From positions 4,588,001-4,652,000 of the forward strand of contig NZ_JACYXC010000001.1 in the NCBI RefSeq assembly GCF_016031615.1: a stretch of 64,000 nucleotides of DNA. Direction: 5' to 3'. Source of the DNA: Streptomyces pactum (GTDB lineage: Bacteria > Actinomycetota > Actinomycetes > Streptomycetales > Streptomycetaceae). Position 1 is the first letter of the stretch. Each line of letters opens with the position of its first letter. A model generated the notes under the pieces. It saw only the letters and a list, made by a program, of their open reading frames with translations, searched no databases and was not told where the DNA came from. Below, piece by piece: positions 15,310 to 24,087 of the stretch. Position numbers and translations under genes: made by a program.

Positions 15310-17616
15310 GTGACGGGTGACGATGTGACAGACGGCAACGGAGTGATGGGCAACGACGCGGCACCGGACGGACCGGCGCCCTCCGCCGGGCGGCGCGGGA
15401 CGACGGGCGGTCCGGCCGTCCCGGAGGCCACCGCCACCGAGGTGACCGCCGCCGGGATCGCCCGGCTGGCCGGCGTCGGCCGCGCCGCCGTCAGCAACTG
15501 GCGTCGCCGCCACGCCGACTTCCCCCGGCCGGTCGGCGGCACCGAGACCAGCCCCACCTTCGCGCTCCGCGACATCGAGCAGTGGCTGCGCAGCCAGGGC
15601 AAACTCGCCGAGGTGCCGCTGCGGGAACGGGTCTGGCAACTGCTCGCCGGGCACCCCGCCGGAGCCGCCGTCGCCCTGCGGCACGCCGGTGCCGTCCTGC
15701 TGCTGGTGCGCCACCGGCCCACCGCCTGGGACGAGCTGCGGGCCGCACCGGACGCCCAGCTCGCCCAGTGGCTGCCGACCGCGCTCGCCCCGGTCCTCAC
15801 CGCCCGGCTCGGCGAACACCACCCGGTGCCGGTGCCGGACGCCGCGACCCTGCTGGCCGACGTCGCCCTGATCCGCGGCGCGGCGCAGCTCGCCACCGAA
15901 CTCGGGCCGTGCGAGGCGTACGAGTTCCTGCTCGGCCGCCATCTCGACGCCAACCCGCGCCAGTACACCCTCACCCCGCCCGGCCCGGCCGAGCTGATGG
16001 CCGACCTCGCCGGGGTCACCACCGCCACCGCCCGCACGGCGACCGCCGGCGCCCCGGCCGGCGCCGGCCCGGACCAGGAGGACCCCGCGGCCTGCGACGG
16101 GCCCACCGTCCTGGACCCGGCCTCCGGCACCGGCGGCCTGCTGCGCGCCGCCACCGCCGCCCGCCACCGCCACGCCCAGGAGGCCGACCCCGACCTCGCC
16201 GCGCTCACCGCGCTGCGGCTGGCCCTGGACTTCGACACCCCGGTCCGGGTGCGCGCCGGCGACACCCTGCGCGCCGACGCCTTCCCGCAGCTGACCGCCG
16301 ACGCGGTGATCTGCCACCCGCCGTTCAACGAGCGGAACTGGGGCCACGACGAACTCGCCTACGACCCGCGCTGGGAGTACGGCTTCCCGGCCCGCACCGA
16401 GTCCGAGCTGGCCTGGGTGCAGCACGCGCTGGCCCGGCTCCGGGACGGCGGCACCGCGGTGCTGCTGATGCCGCCGGCCGCCGCCTCCCGCCGGTCCGGC
16501 CGGCGGATCCGCGCCGACCTGCTGCGCCGGGGCGCGCTGCGCGCGGTGGTCGCCCTGCCGGCCGGTGCCGCCCCGCCGTACGGCATCCCGCTCCACCTGT
16601 GGGTGCTGCGGCGCCCGGGCGCCGGGCAGCCGGCCGCCCCCCAGCTGCTGCTGGTGGACGCCGCCGAACTGGCCGCGCCGGGCGGCCCGGGCGCCGGCCC
16701 GGGCGCGGGCCGGGACAAGCTCGACTGGCCGGCCGTGCACCACGCGGTGCGCGCCGCCTGGCAGGACTTCGACCGGCACGGCACCGTCGCCGAGGAGCCC
16801 GGCGTCCGCCGCTCGGTACCGGTCATCGAACTCCTCGACGACGACGTCGACCTCGCCCCCGCCCGCCATCTGCCGCCGCCCGCCGCGGGCGGCGGGGCCG
16901 CCGAACTCGCCGCGGTGCGCGACCGGCTCGCCGACACCCTGGTCCGCACCACCGCGCTCACCCCCGGCGCGCCCTCGCCCACCGGCCCGGCCCCGGCCGC
17001 CACGGCCTCCGCCGCCGGCGCCCGCTGGCCCATGACCACCGTCGGCGAACTCGCCCGGGCCGGCGCCCTGGTGCTGCGCAACGGCGGGCCGGCCACGGCC
17101 GCGGCCGGCGACGGCGGTGCCCCGCCGCTGCTCACCGAGCACGACGTGCTCGCCGGCACCGGCCCCTCCGGCACGCTGCCGCCGGCCGCCCGCGGCGACC
17201 GGGCCGCCGCCGAGGAACCGGTGCTCACCGAGGCCGGCGACGTGGTGGTCCCGGTGCTCGGCGGTGGTGCCGTGGCCCGGGTCGTGGACGGCACCACCGC
17301 CGGGGCGGCGCTCGCCCGCAACCTGTGCCTGCTCCGGCCGGACCCGGCCGCCCTGGACCCCTGGTTCGTCGCCGGCTACCTGCGCGGCAGCGCCAACCAG
17401 CGGCAGGCCAGCAGCTACGCCTCCACCGCCACCCGGCTCGACGTGCGGCGGCTGCAACTGCCCCGGCTGCCGCTGGACGAGCAGCGCCGCTACGGGGAGC
17501 GGTACCGCGCCCTCGCCGCCTTCGAGGAGGCGCTGAAACTGGCCGGCCGGCTCGGCGAGCAGCTCGTCCAGGGGCTGTACGACGGGCTGGCGGACGGCAC
17601 CGTACCGCCGCAGTGA
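15310..17616 (+). CDS. HTH / N6-adenine methylase-like protein with HsdS-like C-terminus
   Basis: A 768-residue protein in three parts. Residues about 45-100 form a MerR-like helix-turn-helix (GIARLAGVGRAAVSNWRRRH). The middle is a type I-like N6-methylase: SAM motif DPASGTGG at 269-276, but the catalytic (N/D)PP(F/Y) motif reads HPPF at 336-339. The C-terminal 200 residues resemble an HsdS target-recognition half (DVVVPVLGGG, YLRGSANQRQASSYASTATRLDV, LPRLPLDEQRRY). No restriction subunit lies nearby. Loss of the motif IV Asn/Asp suggests it no longer methylates adenine, or acts differently, perhaps as a DNA-binding regulator. GTG 15310 is the longest start; 15325 and 15346 are alternatives. 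I recall similar proteins in other streptomycetes. Confidence 0.8.
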   Translation: MTGDDVTDGNGVMGNDAAPDGPAPSAGRRGTTGGPAVPEATATEVTAAGIARLAGVGRAAVSNWRRRHADFPRPVGGTETSPTFALRDIEQWLRSQGKLAEVPLRERVWQLLAGHPAGAAVALRHAGAVLLLVRHRPTAWDELRAAPDAQLAQWLPTALAPVLTARLGEHHPVPVPDAATLLADVALIRGAAQLATELGPCEAYEFLLGRHLDANPRQYTLTPPGPAELMADLAGVTTATARTATAGAPAGAGPDQEDPAACDGPTVLDPASGTGGLLRAATAARHRHAQEADPDLAALTALRLALDFDTPVRVRAGDTLRADAFPQLTADAVICHPPFNERNWGHDELAYDPRWEYGFPARTESELAWVQHALARLRDGGTAVLLMPPAAASRRSGRRIRADLLRRGALRAVVALPAGAAPPYGIPLHLWVLRRPGAGQPAAPQLLLVDAAELAAPGGPGAGPGAGRDKLDWPAVHHAVRAAWQDFDRHGTVAEEPGVRRSVPVIELLDDDVDLAPARHLPPPAAGGGAAELAAVRDRLADTLVRTTALTPGAPSPTGPAPAATASAAGARWPMTTVGELARAGALVLRNGGPATAAAGDGGAPPLLTEHDVLAGTGPSGTLPPAARGDRAAAEEPVLTEAGDVVVPVLGGGAVARVVDGTTAGAALARNLCLLRPDPAALDPWFVAGYLRGSANQRQASSYASTATRLDVRRLQLPRLPLDEQRRYGERYRALAAFEEALKLAGRLGEQLVQGLYDGLADGTVPPQ

Positions 17617-18284
17617 GCCGGCGCGCCCGCGCGGCCCGGGCCGGTGCCCGCGCCGTGCCCGCCCGTGGTCGCCCCGGCCCGCGCGGCCCTGGACCCGCGC
17701 GGCCCCGGCCGCCTGTGGTGGGGGGTGCCCGCGAGGCCCGGGCGGGCGAGGGCGGGTGCCCGGGTGGTGAGGAGGTGCGTGGTCCGCGCGCGGTGGCGCG
17801 TGGTCGGGTCCGTGGTCGTGCCCCTGGCCCGGCCGTACCGTCCCCATGCCGCCGGTCCCACCGGGACCCGCCCCGCTCCGCGCGGGCGGCCTCCGGCCCC
17901 GGCTCCGGGTCGACGTGGAGGCCATCTGTGGACATGCGGACATGTGGATATACGGGCATAGGGACATGTGGGCGTGCGGGGGTGACGGGGGGCGCGGGTG
18001 AACAGGGGGGGGCCGGTGCGCTCGCGCGGGGAGACCGGCCGACGGGCCGCCGGAGCCCGTCGGGGCCCGAGGGCGCCGGGGCCTCCGGGCCCGCCGGCTC
18101 CCGGCTCTTGCGGCCCCGGCGCCGGTGCGTTCGGTCGGGGCCGGTGCGTGCCGGCCCGGCAAGGCCCCGCGGGGGCATCCGCGAACGCCCACCGGGCCGG
18201 GCCCGGAGCGGGGCGCGGGTGCCCGGGCGCGCCTGCCCGGCGCCGGCCGCACCGGGTCGCCCCACGCCCGGGACCGCCCGGCTG
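17617..18284. other. GC-rich spacer with GACATG motif cluster
   Basis: No gene is supported. At about 17930-17975 a locally AT-richer patch contains three GACATG hexamers (17931, 17939 and 17963) and a related GGCATAG. The rest is low-complexity and GC-rich. Confidence 0.45.
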
Positions 18285-18392
18285 CCCCGGGCCCTGCGGC
18301 GGCGGGCCGGCCGACCGGTGCCCCGGGCCCTGCGGCGGCGGGCCGGCCGACCGGTGCCCCGGGCTCTTCGGCGGCGGGCCGGCCGACCGGTG
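18285..18392. repeat. 36-bp tandem repeat, three copies
   Basis: Units at 18285-18320, 18321-18356 and 18357-18392 begin with CCCCGGGCCCTGCGGCGG and end with GGCCGGCCGACCGGTG. The first two are identical and the third differs at a few bases. The period is a multiple of three, but the forward reading frame through it has no credible start, so it is treated as a non-coding minisatellite about 100 bp upstream of the next gene. Confidence 0.8.
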
Positions 18393-18493
18393 ACCCGGCG
18401 GCGGTCGGGCCCGCGAACCAATCCGCACCACCCGGGTCACACACCCCGCGCCGGTGTATACGCTCAGGCCAACCTCGCACCCCAGGAGCATCG

Positions 18494-19427
18494 ATGAACG
18501 GCCCAGGCCCCGGCCCCGGCTACCCGCACCCGCAGCAGAGCCGCCGCACTCCCACCCCGGCGGTCCTGGTGCTGATCCGGGTTCTCTTCGTCGCCGTCAC
18601 GGTGTGCACCGTGGGCTTCCTCGGCTGGGTGCCGATGCTGCGGCTGGCCATCGTGCGGCGGCGGAACACGGACTGGGCGCTGTTCTGGACGGTGCTGGCG
18701 CTCACCCTGGTCTGCGCCGGCTTCCTCACCGAGTCCAACTCCGACCACATCTCCTCCGACATCGCCATGGCCGCCCTGCTCGTCATGGCCGCCGGCGTCG
18801 TCGCGTACTACCTGGTGACCGACATCCGGCTGCACCGGACCGGGCCCGGCGCCGGCCCGTTGCAGCCGGCCGGGGCGGGCCACCCCTACGCCCCGTACGC
18901 CGCCGCGCCCGGGGCCGTTCCCGGTGCCGTCCCCGCGCCCGGGTTCGTCGCGGGGGCCGCCGCGGGGCCCGTACCCGCCGCCGGCGCCGTCCCGGCGGTG
19001 GCGGTACCGCCCGGCTACGGCTATCCGCAGCCCGGGTCCTACCCGCCCCGGGGCCGGCCGGCCATCCCGCCGCCGGTCACACCCCGCCCCCGGGGGCCCG
19101 CGGGTCACCCGGCCTCCGGTCACACCCCGCCGTACGCCCCCGTCACCGGCCCCCGGGCCCTCGTCGCTCCAGCACCCGCAGCACGCGCAGCACGCGCAGC
19201 ACGCCCCGCACGCGCAGCAGCCGCAGCCGGCCCGGCAGGCGCAGCAACCCCCGCCGTCCGCACAGCCCCCGGCGCCCCACCCGACGCAGTCGCAGCCGTC
19301 CCATCCGTCACACCCGTCCTCGCAGTCGCAGCCGTCCCCGCAGCCGCGGCCGTCGCAGCGGATCGGGCAGGTCCGTGCCGAACTGGACGAGCTGAGCGAT
19401 CTCCTCCGCAGGGAGCAGGAGCGGTGA
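18494..19427 (+). CDS. Membrane protein with Pro/Gln-rich tail, apparent frameshift
   Basis: ATG 18494 follows AGGAG. The N-terminus is GPGPGPGYPHPQQ-like, then two or three transmembrane helices (VLVLIRVLFVAVTVCTVGFLGW, WALFWTVLALTLVCAGFL, MAALLVMAAGVVAYYLV), then a long Pro/Ala/Gly tail. The expected C-terminus, with QHAQHAQ repeats and the conserved ending RIGQVRAELDELSDLLRREQ, is in the +1 frame. Removing one C from the five-C run at 19150-19154 would join the frames as VTGPGPSSLQHPQ. The stop overlaps the GTG of the kinase gene (GTGA), so the two are probably translationally coupled. Either a sequencing error or a real frameshift; function unknown. Confidence 0.7.
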
Positions 19428-20967
19428 ACGGACGTCTCGTCGCGGACCGCTACGAGCTGTCCACGCTGATCGGCCAGGGCGGCATGGGCCAGGTGTGGAC
19501 CGGGTACGACCGGCGCCTGGACCGGCGGGTGGCGGTCAAGCTGCTCCGCCCGGACCGGATGGCCGGGCCCGGCGGCCAGGGCACCGAGGACGCCGTCGAG
19601 GAACTGCGCCGCCGGTTCGTCCGCGAGTGCCGGGTCACCGCCCAGGTGGACCACCGGGGGCTGGTGACCGTCCACGACGCGGGCAGCGACGGCCCCGACC
19701 TCTACCTGGTGATGAGCCTGGTCGAGGGCGCCGACCTCGCCGACCACCTCGCCGAGCACGACCCGTACCCGTGGCCCTGGGCGGTGAGCGTGGCCGCCCA
19801 GCTGTGCGCGGTGCTCTCCGCGGTGCACGCGGTCCCCATCGTGCACCGCGACCTCAAGCCGCGGAACGTGATGGTCCGGCAGGACGGCACGGTCACCGTG
19901 CTCGACCTGGGGGTGGCCGCCGTGCTGGACAACGACACCACCCGGCTCACCCACACCGGCTCGCCCATCGGCAGCCCCGCGTACATGGCGCCCGAGCAGG
20001 CGATGGGCGGCGCCGTCGGCCCGTACACCGACCTGTACGCGCTCGGCGTGCTCCTCCACGAACTGCTCGCCGGCACCGCGCCGTTCGCCGGCTCCACCGC
20101 GCTCGGGGTGCTCCACCGCCACCTCTACGAGGCGCCGGTGCCGGTCCGCCGGCTCCGCCCCGAGGTGCCCGAGGCCCTCGAAGCGCTGGTGCTGCGGCTG
20201 CTCGCCAAGGACCCGCAGGAGCGCCCCGCCGACGCCCACGAGGTGTACCAGGCGCTCGCCCCGCTGCTGCCCCGCCCCGGGCACGACACGCCCCCAGCGG
20301 CCCCATGGACCCCACCCGCCCCTTCCTGCGGCCGCACGCCCCCTGGCCGGACCGGCCCGTCGCGCCCGCCACGCCCCCGGCGGCGGCCACCCCGCCGGCG
20401 CCCGTGCCGGACATCGCCGGCGCCGTCGACCAGGTCAAGTTCCTCCTCGACCAGGGCCGCATCACCCAGGCCGTGGACATCCTCGGCGGGGTGCTGCCGG
20501 CCGCCGCCGCCCGGCACGGCGAGCACTCCGCGGTCGTCCGGTCGCTGCGCAAGCAGTACGCGGCCACCCTGATGGACGACGGGCAGTACCGCCGGGCCCT
20601 GCCGGAGCTGCGCCGCCTCGCGGACGAGTACGCCACCGAGTCCGGCCCGGACGCCGTCCGGCAGGCGCTGCGCTTCCGCTACGAGGCGGCGCAGTGCCTG
20701 GAACAGCTCGGCGAGGCCGCCGCCGCGCTCGTGGAATACCGCGCGGTGCTGCCGTACTTCGAGAGCCAGGCCGCCGCCGACCCGGGCGAACCGCTGGAGA
20801 TCCGCCGCCGGATCGGCCATCTGCTGCTCGCCGTCGGCGACCGCGCCGCGGCCCACGACACCCTCGCCCGGCTGCTGTACGACGCGGAACTGGTGCACGG
20901 CCCGCACCACCCGCTGCCCGCCGAGGTCCGCCGCACCCTGCACTGGCTCGGCCAGGTCCACGGCTGA
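19424..20967 (+). CDS. Serine/threonine protein kinase with TPR-like tail, apparent frameshift
   Basis: GTG 19424 overlaps the preceding stop. Residues 10-275 are an Hanks-type kinase: Gly loop GQGGMGQVW (17-25), Lys39, catalytic HRDLKPRN (His141-Asp143), and APE in YMAPEQAMGG. The DFG motif reads DLG (Asp161), with the Asp retained. The domain ends at about 20288. The expected continuation, GPMDPTRPFLRPHAPWP then a helical TPR-like region (VDQVKFLLDQGRITQAVDIL to LHWLGQVHG), lies in another frame; one extra C in the five-C run at 20291-20295 would restore a 514-residue protein. There is no PASTA domain or membrane segment. Substrates are unknown; the coupled membrane protein may be a partner. 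Confidence 0.8.
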
Positions 20968-21399
20968 CCCGGCGGGCCGGGCCGCCCCGGCGCGCCCGCC
21001 GGCCCGTACGCCCGGCGCCGCCGCGGCCCGGGCCCGTACGGCGCCGGCGGGACCGGCGCGGCCGGAGCCCGTACGGCGGGACCGGCGCGGCCGGGCCCCG
21101 GTACGGCCGGCGCCGCCGCACTCCGGAGACCCGGTACGGCCGGGAACCCGCACCACCGGGGGCGCCCTCACGATCGGGAGCCCGACGACCGGGCGTCCGC
21201 ACGACCGGGGGCCCGCACGAGGACCCGCGCGCACCGGGGCCCGCCGGCCGGACACCCGCGGGTCCGGGCGGGGGACCGCGCCGAACGGGTGCCCCCGGCG
21301 CTGCCGAACGAGTGGCCCGGCCTGCCGAACGGGTGGGCTCCCGAGGCCGCCGGGGGCCTGAACCGGCCACCCGGGGCCGCGTCCGCGCTACCCAACTCC
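20968..21399. other. Spacer of about 430 bp after the kinase gene
   Basis: No gene is supported. It contains short repeats such as GTACGGCGGGACCGGCGCGGCCGG and GCCGAACGGGTG/GCCGAACGAGTG. It is compositional GC-rich sequence up to the promoter at 21400. Confidence 0.45.
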
Positions 21400-21428
21400 T
21401 TGCGAATCGTTGGTCCCACCGGTAGCTA
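21400..21428 (+). promoter_or_regulatory. Promoter of SurA-like lipoprotein gene
   Basis: TTGCGA (21400-21405) and TAGCTA (21423-21428) are separated by exactly 17 bp, a good principal-sigma-type promoter. The patch is clearly less GC-rich than its surroundings, and the predicted start lies about 70 bp before the ATG. Confidence 0.55.
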
Positions 21429-21506
21429 GCCGGGGCCCGGACTCCCTACCATCTCGCCAGATCAACGCTCGTCGCCCGACCATCGCCCAAGCCGGGAGGC
21501 TCACTG

Positions 21507-22130
21507 ATGATCCGCCGCCGCACAGCGCTCTCCGTCTCCGCCGCCTCCGCCGTGCTCCTCGCGGCCCCACTCCTCACCGCCTGCGGCAACGACGCGCGCC
21601 CCGGGGCGGCGGCGGTGATCGACGGTGAGCGGATCACCGTCGCCCAGCTCCAGGCCAACGTCCGGGTCGTCCGCGACGCGCAGCGCGAGTCCCCGCAGGC
21701 CCGGCAGCTGGTGGCCGGCTCGGGACGGCTCAACCAGGACGTCCTGGCCCGGCTGATCAAGTACGAGGTGATCGAGCGGGCGGCCCGGCAGAGCGGGGTG
21801 ACCGTCACCCGGCGCGAGGTCCAGCAGGCGCGGAAGCAGGTCGAGTCCCGGCAGGGCGGGGCCGACACGCTCCGCGCGCTCTACCTCCAGCAGGGCGTCG
21901 CGCCGCGCCAGATCGACCAGGAGGTCCGGGTCGGCGTGACCCGCGTCAAGCTGGACCGCGCACTCGGTCCGCAGGGCGCGAGCGAGCTGCTGGTCCGCAC
22001 CTCCAAGGCGCTCGACATCGAGGTCAACCCCCGCTACGGGACGTGGGACGACATGCGCGGCCTGGCCCTGGCCCAGGACCCGTGGCTGCGCCCGGCGGAG
22101 GCCGGCCGGCAACAGCAGCAGCCCGCGTGA
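21507..22130 (+). CDS. SurA N-terminal domain lipoprotein
   Basis: The 207-residue product has a lipoprotein signal peptide (IRRRTALSVSAASAVLLAAP, lipobox LTAC). After it comes AAVIDGERITVAQLQANV and a helical region (VLARLIKYEVIERAARQSGVTVTRREVQQARKQV), matching the N-terminal chaperone domain of SurA/PrsA-type proteins. The peptidyl-prolyl isomerase domain is absent, as in related short actinobacterial lipoproteins I recall. A role in folding or holding exported proteins at the outer face of the membrane is inferred. ATG 21507 follows GGGAGG. A -35/-10 promoter lies about 80 bp upstream and a perfect hairpin terminator follows, so it is a single-gene unit. Confidence 0.87.
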   Translation: MIRRRTALSVSAASAVLLAAPLLTACGNDARPGAAAVIDGERITVAQLQANVRVVRDAQRESPQARQLVAGSGRLNQDVLARLIKYEVIERAARQSGVTVTRREVQQARKQVESRQGGADTLRALYLQQGVAPRQIDQEVRVGVTRVKLDRALGPQGASELLVRTSKALDIEVNPRYGTWDDMRGLALAQDPWLRPAEAGRQQQQPA

Positions 22131-22158
22131 CCGGCCGGCCCTGACCCGGGCCGGCCGG
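22131..22158 (+). terminator. Hairpin after SurA-like lipoprotein gene
   Basis: CCGGCCGGCCC (22131-22141) and GGGCCGGCCGG (22148-22158) form a perfect 11-bp stem with a 6-nt loop directly after the stop codon. Confidence 0.65.
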
Positions 22159-22309
22159 ACACCGTACGGACCGCCCGGTGCCGGTCCGTACGGTGCGCGG
22201 GCGCGCGGGGGCCGGACGGCGCCCCGGACCGGGTGGTCCCGCCGTCCGGCCTCCGGGCCGCGCGGGGACGGCCGGACGGGTGGCGGACGGTCTGCGTTAC
22301 GTTCGAAGG

Positions 22310-23299
22310 GTGAATCCTGCACCCCACAGCGCCCAGGGCCGCCTGGTCCTGCTCACCACCAGCCACCGTGTCGCCCCCGGCCTGCTCTCCTGGCCCGCCT
22401 GGCAGGCGCTGCGCGGCGCCGACCGCGTCCTGTGCGCCGACCCCGGAAACCCGCAGCTGCCGTATCTGCGGGAGGCGGGGATCGTGGTCGAACACGCCGA
22501 GCCGGACGCCCGGGAACTCGTCGGCTACTGCGCCGACGGCGGACGCACCGCCCTGGTGATCACCTCCGCCGAGGGCGAGACCGCCCTCACCGACGGGCTG
22601 GCCCGGATGGCCGGGTCCGGGCGCGAGCGGATGCCCGACCTGGAGCTGCTGCCCGGCTCCTACGACCTGCCGGGCGCCCGGCTGCTGGACCTGGTGCAGG
22701 TCATGGACCGGATCCGCGCCGAGTGCCCGTGGAGCGGCACCCGCACCAGCGAGGAGCTGGTGAAGTACGGCCTCGAAGAGGCGTACGAGCTGGTCGAGGC
22801 CATCGAGGAGGGCGACCGGGAGGCGCTGCGCGAGGAGCTGGGCGACGTGCTCCTCCAGGTGGTCTTCCACGCCCGGATCGCCGAGGACCACCCGGACGCC
22901 CCGTTCTCCGTCGACGACGTGGCCGGCGGCATCGTGGAGAAGCTCATCCGTCGCCACCCGCACATCTTCGGGGAGGGCACCGCCGAGACCCCGGAGGAGG
23001 TCAGGGCGAACTGGCTGCGGACCAAGGCGGCCGAGAAGCGGCGCAGCTCGGTCACCGAGGGCGTCCCGCTCGCCCAGCCGGCCCTCGCCCTCGCCGCCAA
23101 GCTGGCCTTCCGGGCCCGTACCGCCGGGCTCGACGTACCGCTGCCGCGCGGCGAGGGCCCGGGGTACGAGCTGCTGGCGCTCGCGGTACGCGCCGAGGCG
23201 GAGGGAGACGGGGAGACCCGGAGGGCGGCGGAAAAAGGGACTCCGGGGTTCCGTACCGGCCGCATGGGGTGGCATAAAAGGGGTACTCACACCATATGA
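22310..23299 (+). CDS. mazG: MazG nucleotide pyrophosphohydrolase
   Basis: The product, from GTG 22310 after GAAGG, has 329 residues. The N-terminal 120 residues (RLVLLTTSHRVAPGLLSWPAW) look like the degenerate tetrapyrrole-methylase-like part found in actinobacterial MazG. The catalytic helices are LVKYGLEEAYELVEAIEEGD and LREELGDVLLQVVFHARIA, giving the ExxE...ExxD magnesium-binding pattern, followed by RRHPHIFGEG. The enzyme hydrolyses NTPs or modified dNTPs to monophosphates and pyrophosphate. The last 25 residues (FRTGRMGWHKRGTHTI) do not look like a normal MazG end and pass a five-A run at about 23233, so a late frameshift is possible. The stop overlaps the next ATG (ATGA). Confidence 0.88.
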   Translation: MNPAPHSAQGRLVLLTTSHRVAPGLLSWPAWQALRGADRVLCADPGNPQLPYLREAGIVVEHAEPDARELVGYCADGGRTALVITSAEGETALTDGLARMAGSGRERMPDLELLPGSYDLPGARLLDLVQVMDRIRAECPWSGTRTSEELVKYGLEEAYELVEAIEEGDREALREELGDVLLQVVFHARIAEDHPDAPFSVDDVAGGIVEKLIRRHPHIFGEGTAETPEEVRANWLRTKAAEKRRSSVTEGVPLAQPALALAAKLAFRARTAGLDVPLPRGEGPGYELLALAVRAEAEGDGETRRAAEKGTPGFRTGRMGWHKRGTHTI

Positions 23300-23700
23300 G
23301 TACTTTCGCCAGTGTTGAGTTCGCCGCACGCGATCATCTGGTCGGTATCGGCCCGCTGGTGGCGGGGATCGGCGTCGTCATCTTGCTCGTCGCGGCCGTC
23401 TGGTGGGGCATCCGGGTGGCCGCCAGGGAGCGCCGTCCCACCGAACCGCAGCCGCGCGCCGGTGCGTGGCAGACCGCCGAGGAGCACCGGAGCGGTCATG
23501 TGACGTCGGAGGACCACGGCCCGGGCCACCAGGAGTCCGAGCGCCACTACGAGCGGTACGGACGCAAGCCCACGGAGGTACCGCGGGACGGGGTCCGGCA
23601 CATGCCGTACGAGTTCGGCAACTTCGGCAGCGAGGAGGACCCGGAGAAGAAGCCCACCAAGTGGACCCCGGGCCACAGCGGGTCCTGGGGCACCGGCTGA
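23296..23700 (+). CDS. DUF6479 family small membrane protein
   Basis: A 134-residue protein with one N-terminal transmembrane helix (LVGIGPLVAGIGVVILLVAAVWWGI) followed by a charged cytoplasmic tail. The tail has the DUF6479-like pattern: RRPTEPQPRAGAW, then YEFGNFGSEED and a Gly/Ser-rich end W-PGHSGSWGTG. The family is common in streptomycetes and has no known function. Its ATG overlaps the mazG stop, implying coupled translation, and a perfect 18-bp stem terminator follows, so mazG-DUF6479 is a likely two-gene operon. Confidence 0.82.
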   Translation: MSTFASVEFAARDHLVGIGPLVAGIGVVILLVAAVWWGIRVAARERRPTEPQPRAGAWQTAEEHRSGHVTSEDHGPGHQESERHYERYGRKPTEVPRDGVRHMPYEFGNFGSEEDPEKKPTKWTPGHSGSWGTG

Positions 23701-23739
23701 GCGACGCGGCCCGGCCCGCTGGCCGGGCCGGACCGCGGC

Positions 23740-23785
23740 GGAGCGCGCCGCCGGACGTGAGCGTTGGCGTCCGGCGGCGCGCTCC
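23740..23785 (+). terminator. Strong hairpin terminator after DUF6479 gene
   Basis: GGAGCGCGCCGCCGGACG (23740-23757) pairs perfectly over 18 bp with 23768-23785; the loop is 10 nt. It ends the mazG-DUF6479 unit. Confidence 0.85.
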
Positions 23786-24087
23786 GTGCGTGCTGCGCCG
23801 GCGCTCGGCGCTCGTCACACGGCACGGGCGGTGCGCGGGACGCTCGGTGCGGGCGCGCGGCCGGGGCGCTCGCGTGCGGCGGGGTGCCGACGGGCCGGCG
23901 CGGCGGGGTACGGGGTACCCGATGGGCCGGCGCGGCGGCGCCGGAGAGCACCTGACGCCGGCGGACGCCGGTCGGCCTCGTGCGCCCGGCCGACCCCCGG
24001 GGTGCCGGTGGGCCTGCCCCCGCCGCCCACCGCCCGCCCGTGCCCGCCACCGCCGACCCGCGCCGCACCCCGCGATACGGTCGAACC

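Noticed and set aside
15310..17616. Part of a BREX/Pgl phage-defence system
   Set aside because: No PglW, PglY, PglZ or other defence genes flank it and the catalytic motif is altered.
18285..18392. Possible CRISPR array
   Set aside because: The 36-bp units are directly adjacent with no spacers and no cas genes are nearby; it is a tandem minisatellite.
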